DNA from: Bacteroidales bacterium UBA1192
GTDB taxonomy: Bacteria > Bacteroidota > Bacteroidia > Bacteroidales > Bacteroidaceae
Reading direction: 5' to 3'
Assembly: GCA_002310175.1 (NCBI GenBank)
Contig: DBYG01000067.1
Location: 1 to 6,654, forward strand
Length of the DNA stretch: 6,654 bases
The position numbers and the translations under genes are program-made. Shown one piece after another: positions 6,550 to 6,654 of this stretch (within the stretch, counting starts at the first letter, position 1; every line of letters begins with the position of its first letter). The notes beneath the pieces are model-generated. The model saw nothing but the letters and a program-made list of their open reading frames with translations, had not been told where the DNA came from and searched no databases.

Positions 6550-6574
6550 AATAAGAATTTTTTGCTTAATTTTG
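6545..6574 (+). promoter_or_regulatory. Bacteroidetes promoter for the downstream tRNA gene
   Basis: TTTG at 6545-6548 and TAATTTTG at 6567-6574 match both Bacteroidetes boxes (-33 TTTG, -7 TAnnTTTG) with 18 bp between them, close to the usual 19-21. The -33 box overlaps the TGA stop codon of the AbgT-like gene, so the operon end and the tRNA promoter are fused. The predicted transcription start is near 6580, leaving a leader of about 50 nt before the tRNA. No convincing terminator separates the operon from this promoter: there is only a T run at 6558-6563 without a good stem. Confidence 0.65.
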
Positions 6575-6591
6575 CGGCCGCTTGCAGGGGT

Positions 6592-6631
6592 GAACTTCGT
6601 TCTACTATGGTAGGTTGGACTTCATCGACCT
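6592..6631 (+). other. Small inverted repeats in the tRNA leader
   Basis: Three short stems can be drawn in the leader: GAAC/GTTC with a 3-base loop (6592-6602), CTAC/GTAG with loop TATG (6602-6613), and AGGTTG/CGACCT with an 8-base loop (6612-6617 with 6626-6631, one G-U type pair). The last one ends just before the tRNA 5' end. They may guide processing of the precursor, but stems this short can occur by chance. Confidence 0.25.
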
Positions 6632-6632
6632 C

Positions 6633-6654
6633 GGTTCCGTAGCTCAGCTGGATA
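6633..6654 (+). tRNA. tRNA gene, 5' part only (probably tRNA-Arg)
   Basis: GGTTCCG (acceptor strand), TA, GCTC and AGCTGGATA form the start of a canonical tRNA; the window ends inside the D loop. The anticodon is outside the window, so identity is inferred only from the resemblance of GGTTCCGTAGCTCAGCTGGATA-type 5' ends to bacterial tRNA-Arg genes. A lysine or other tRNA cannot be excluded. Confidence 0.75.

Noticed and set aside
6525..6565. Rho-independent terminator after the AbgT-like gene
   Set aside because: An A run and a T run can pair, but the middle of the stem is mismatched and AT-only. The region is better explained as promoter spacer.
1..6654. Genomic island or mobile element bounded by the two tRNA genes
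   Set aside because: No integrase, transposase or direct repeat is visible. The tRNA 3' ends, where attachment sites usually lie, are outside the window, and the genes share similar base composition.

Overview
The window looks like a piece of a Bacteroidales (Bacteroidota) chromosome of moderate GC. The evidence is three exact matches to the Bacteroidetes -7 promoter element TAnnTTTG, start codons mostly without Shine-Dalgarno sequences, a TPR-type sensor kinase with a lipoprotein-like signal peptide, and family resemblances of the signalling genes. The genus cannot be fixed from what is visible.

Layout. A truncated tRNA-Gly(CCC) gene lies on the minus strand at the left edge (1-51), with its promoter at 66-73. 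trmO follows on the minus strand (175-855); it encodes the methyltransferase that completes m6t6A37 in ANN-decoding tRNAs. A 51-bp divergent gap separates it from a three-gene plus-strand cluster: a 1391-residue membrane sensor kinase (about 907-5082), a NarL-like response regulator (5097-5819), and a half-size AbgT-like membrane protein (5812-6549). Genes 1 and 2 are 14 bp apart and genes 2 and 3 overlap by 8 bp, so the cluster is very probably one operon. A promoter straddling the last stop codon (6545-6574) drives a tRNA gene that is cut by the right edge (6633 onward, probably Arg). No stretch longer than 125 bp is without a gene.

The notable object is the sensor kinase. It is two complete sensor-kinase layouts in one reading frame: signal peptide, helical extracytoplasmic domain, TM, linker, DHp and ATPase; then a second signal-peptide-like segment, a second extracytoplasmic domain, TM, GAF-like domain, DHp and ATPase. 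The two catalytic halves appear damaged in complementary ways. The first keeps all the ATP-binding boxes, but an Ala-Glu (A596) stands where His-Glu is expected. The second keeps the phosphoacceptor-like His-Glu (H1196), but its N, G1 and G2 boxes are degraded. The simplest model is phosphotransfer in cis (or between subunits) from the N-terminal ATPase to the C-terminal histidine, then to Asp58 of the response regulator. The mini AbgT-like protein may be the regulated output or a sensory partner. This model is inference; the residues are read directly from the translation.
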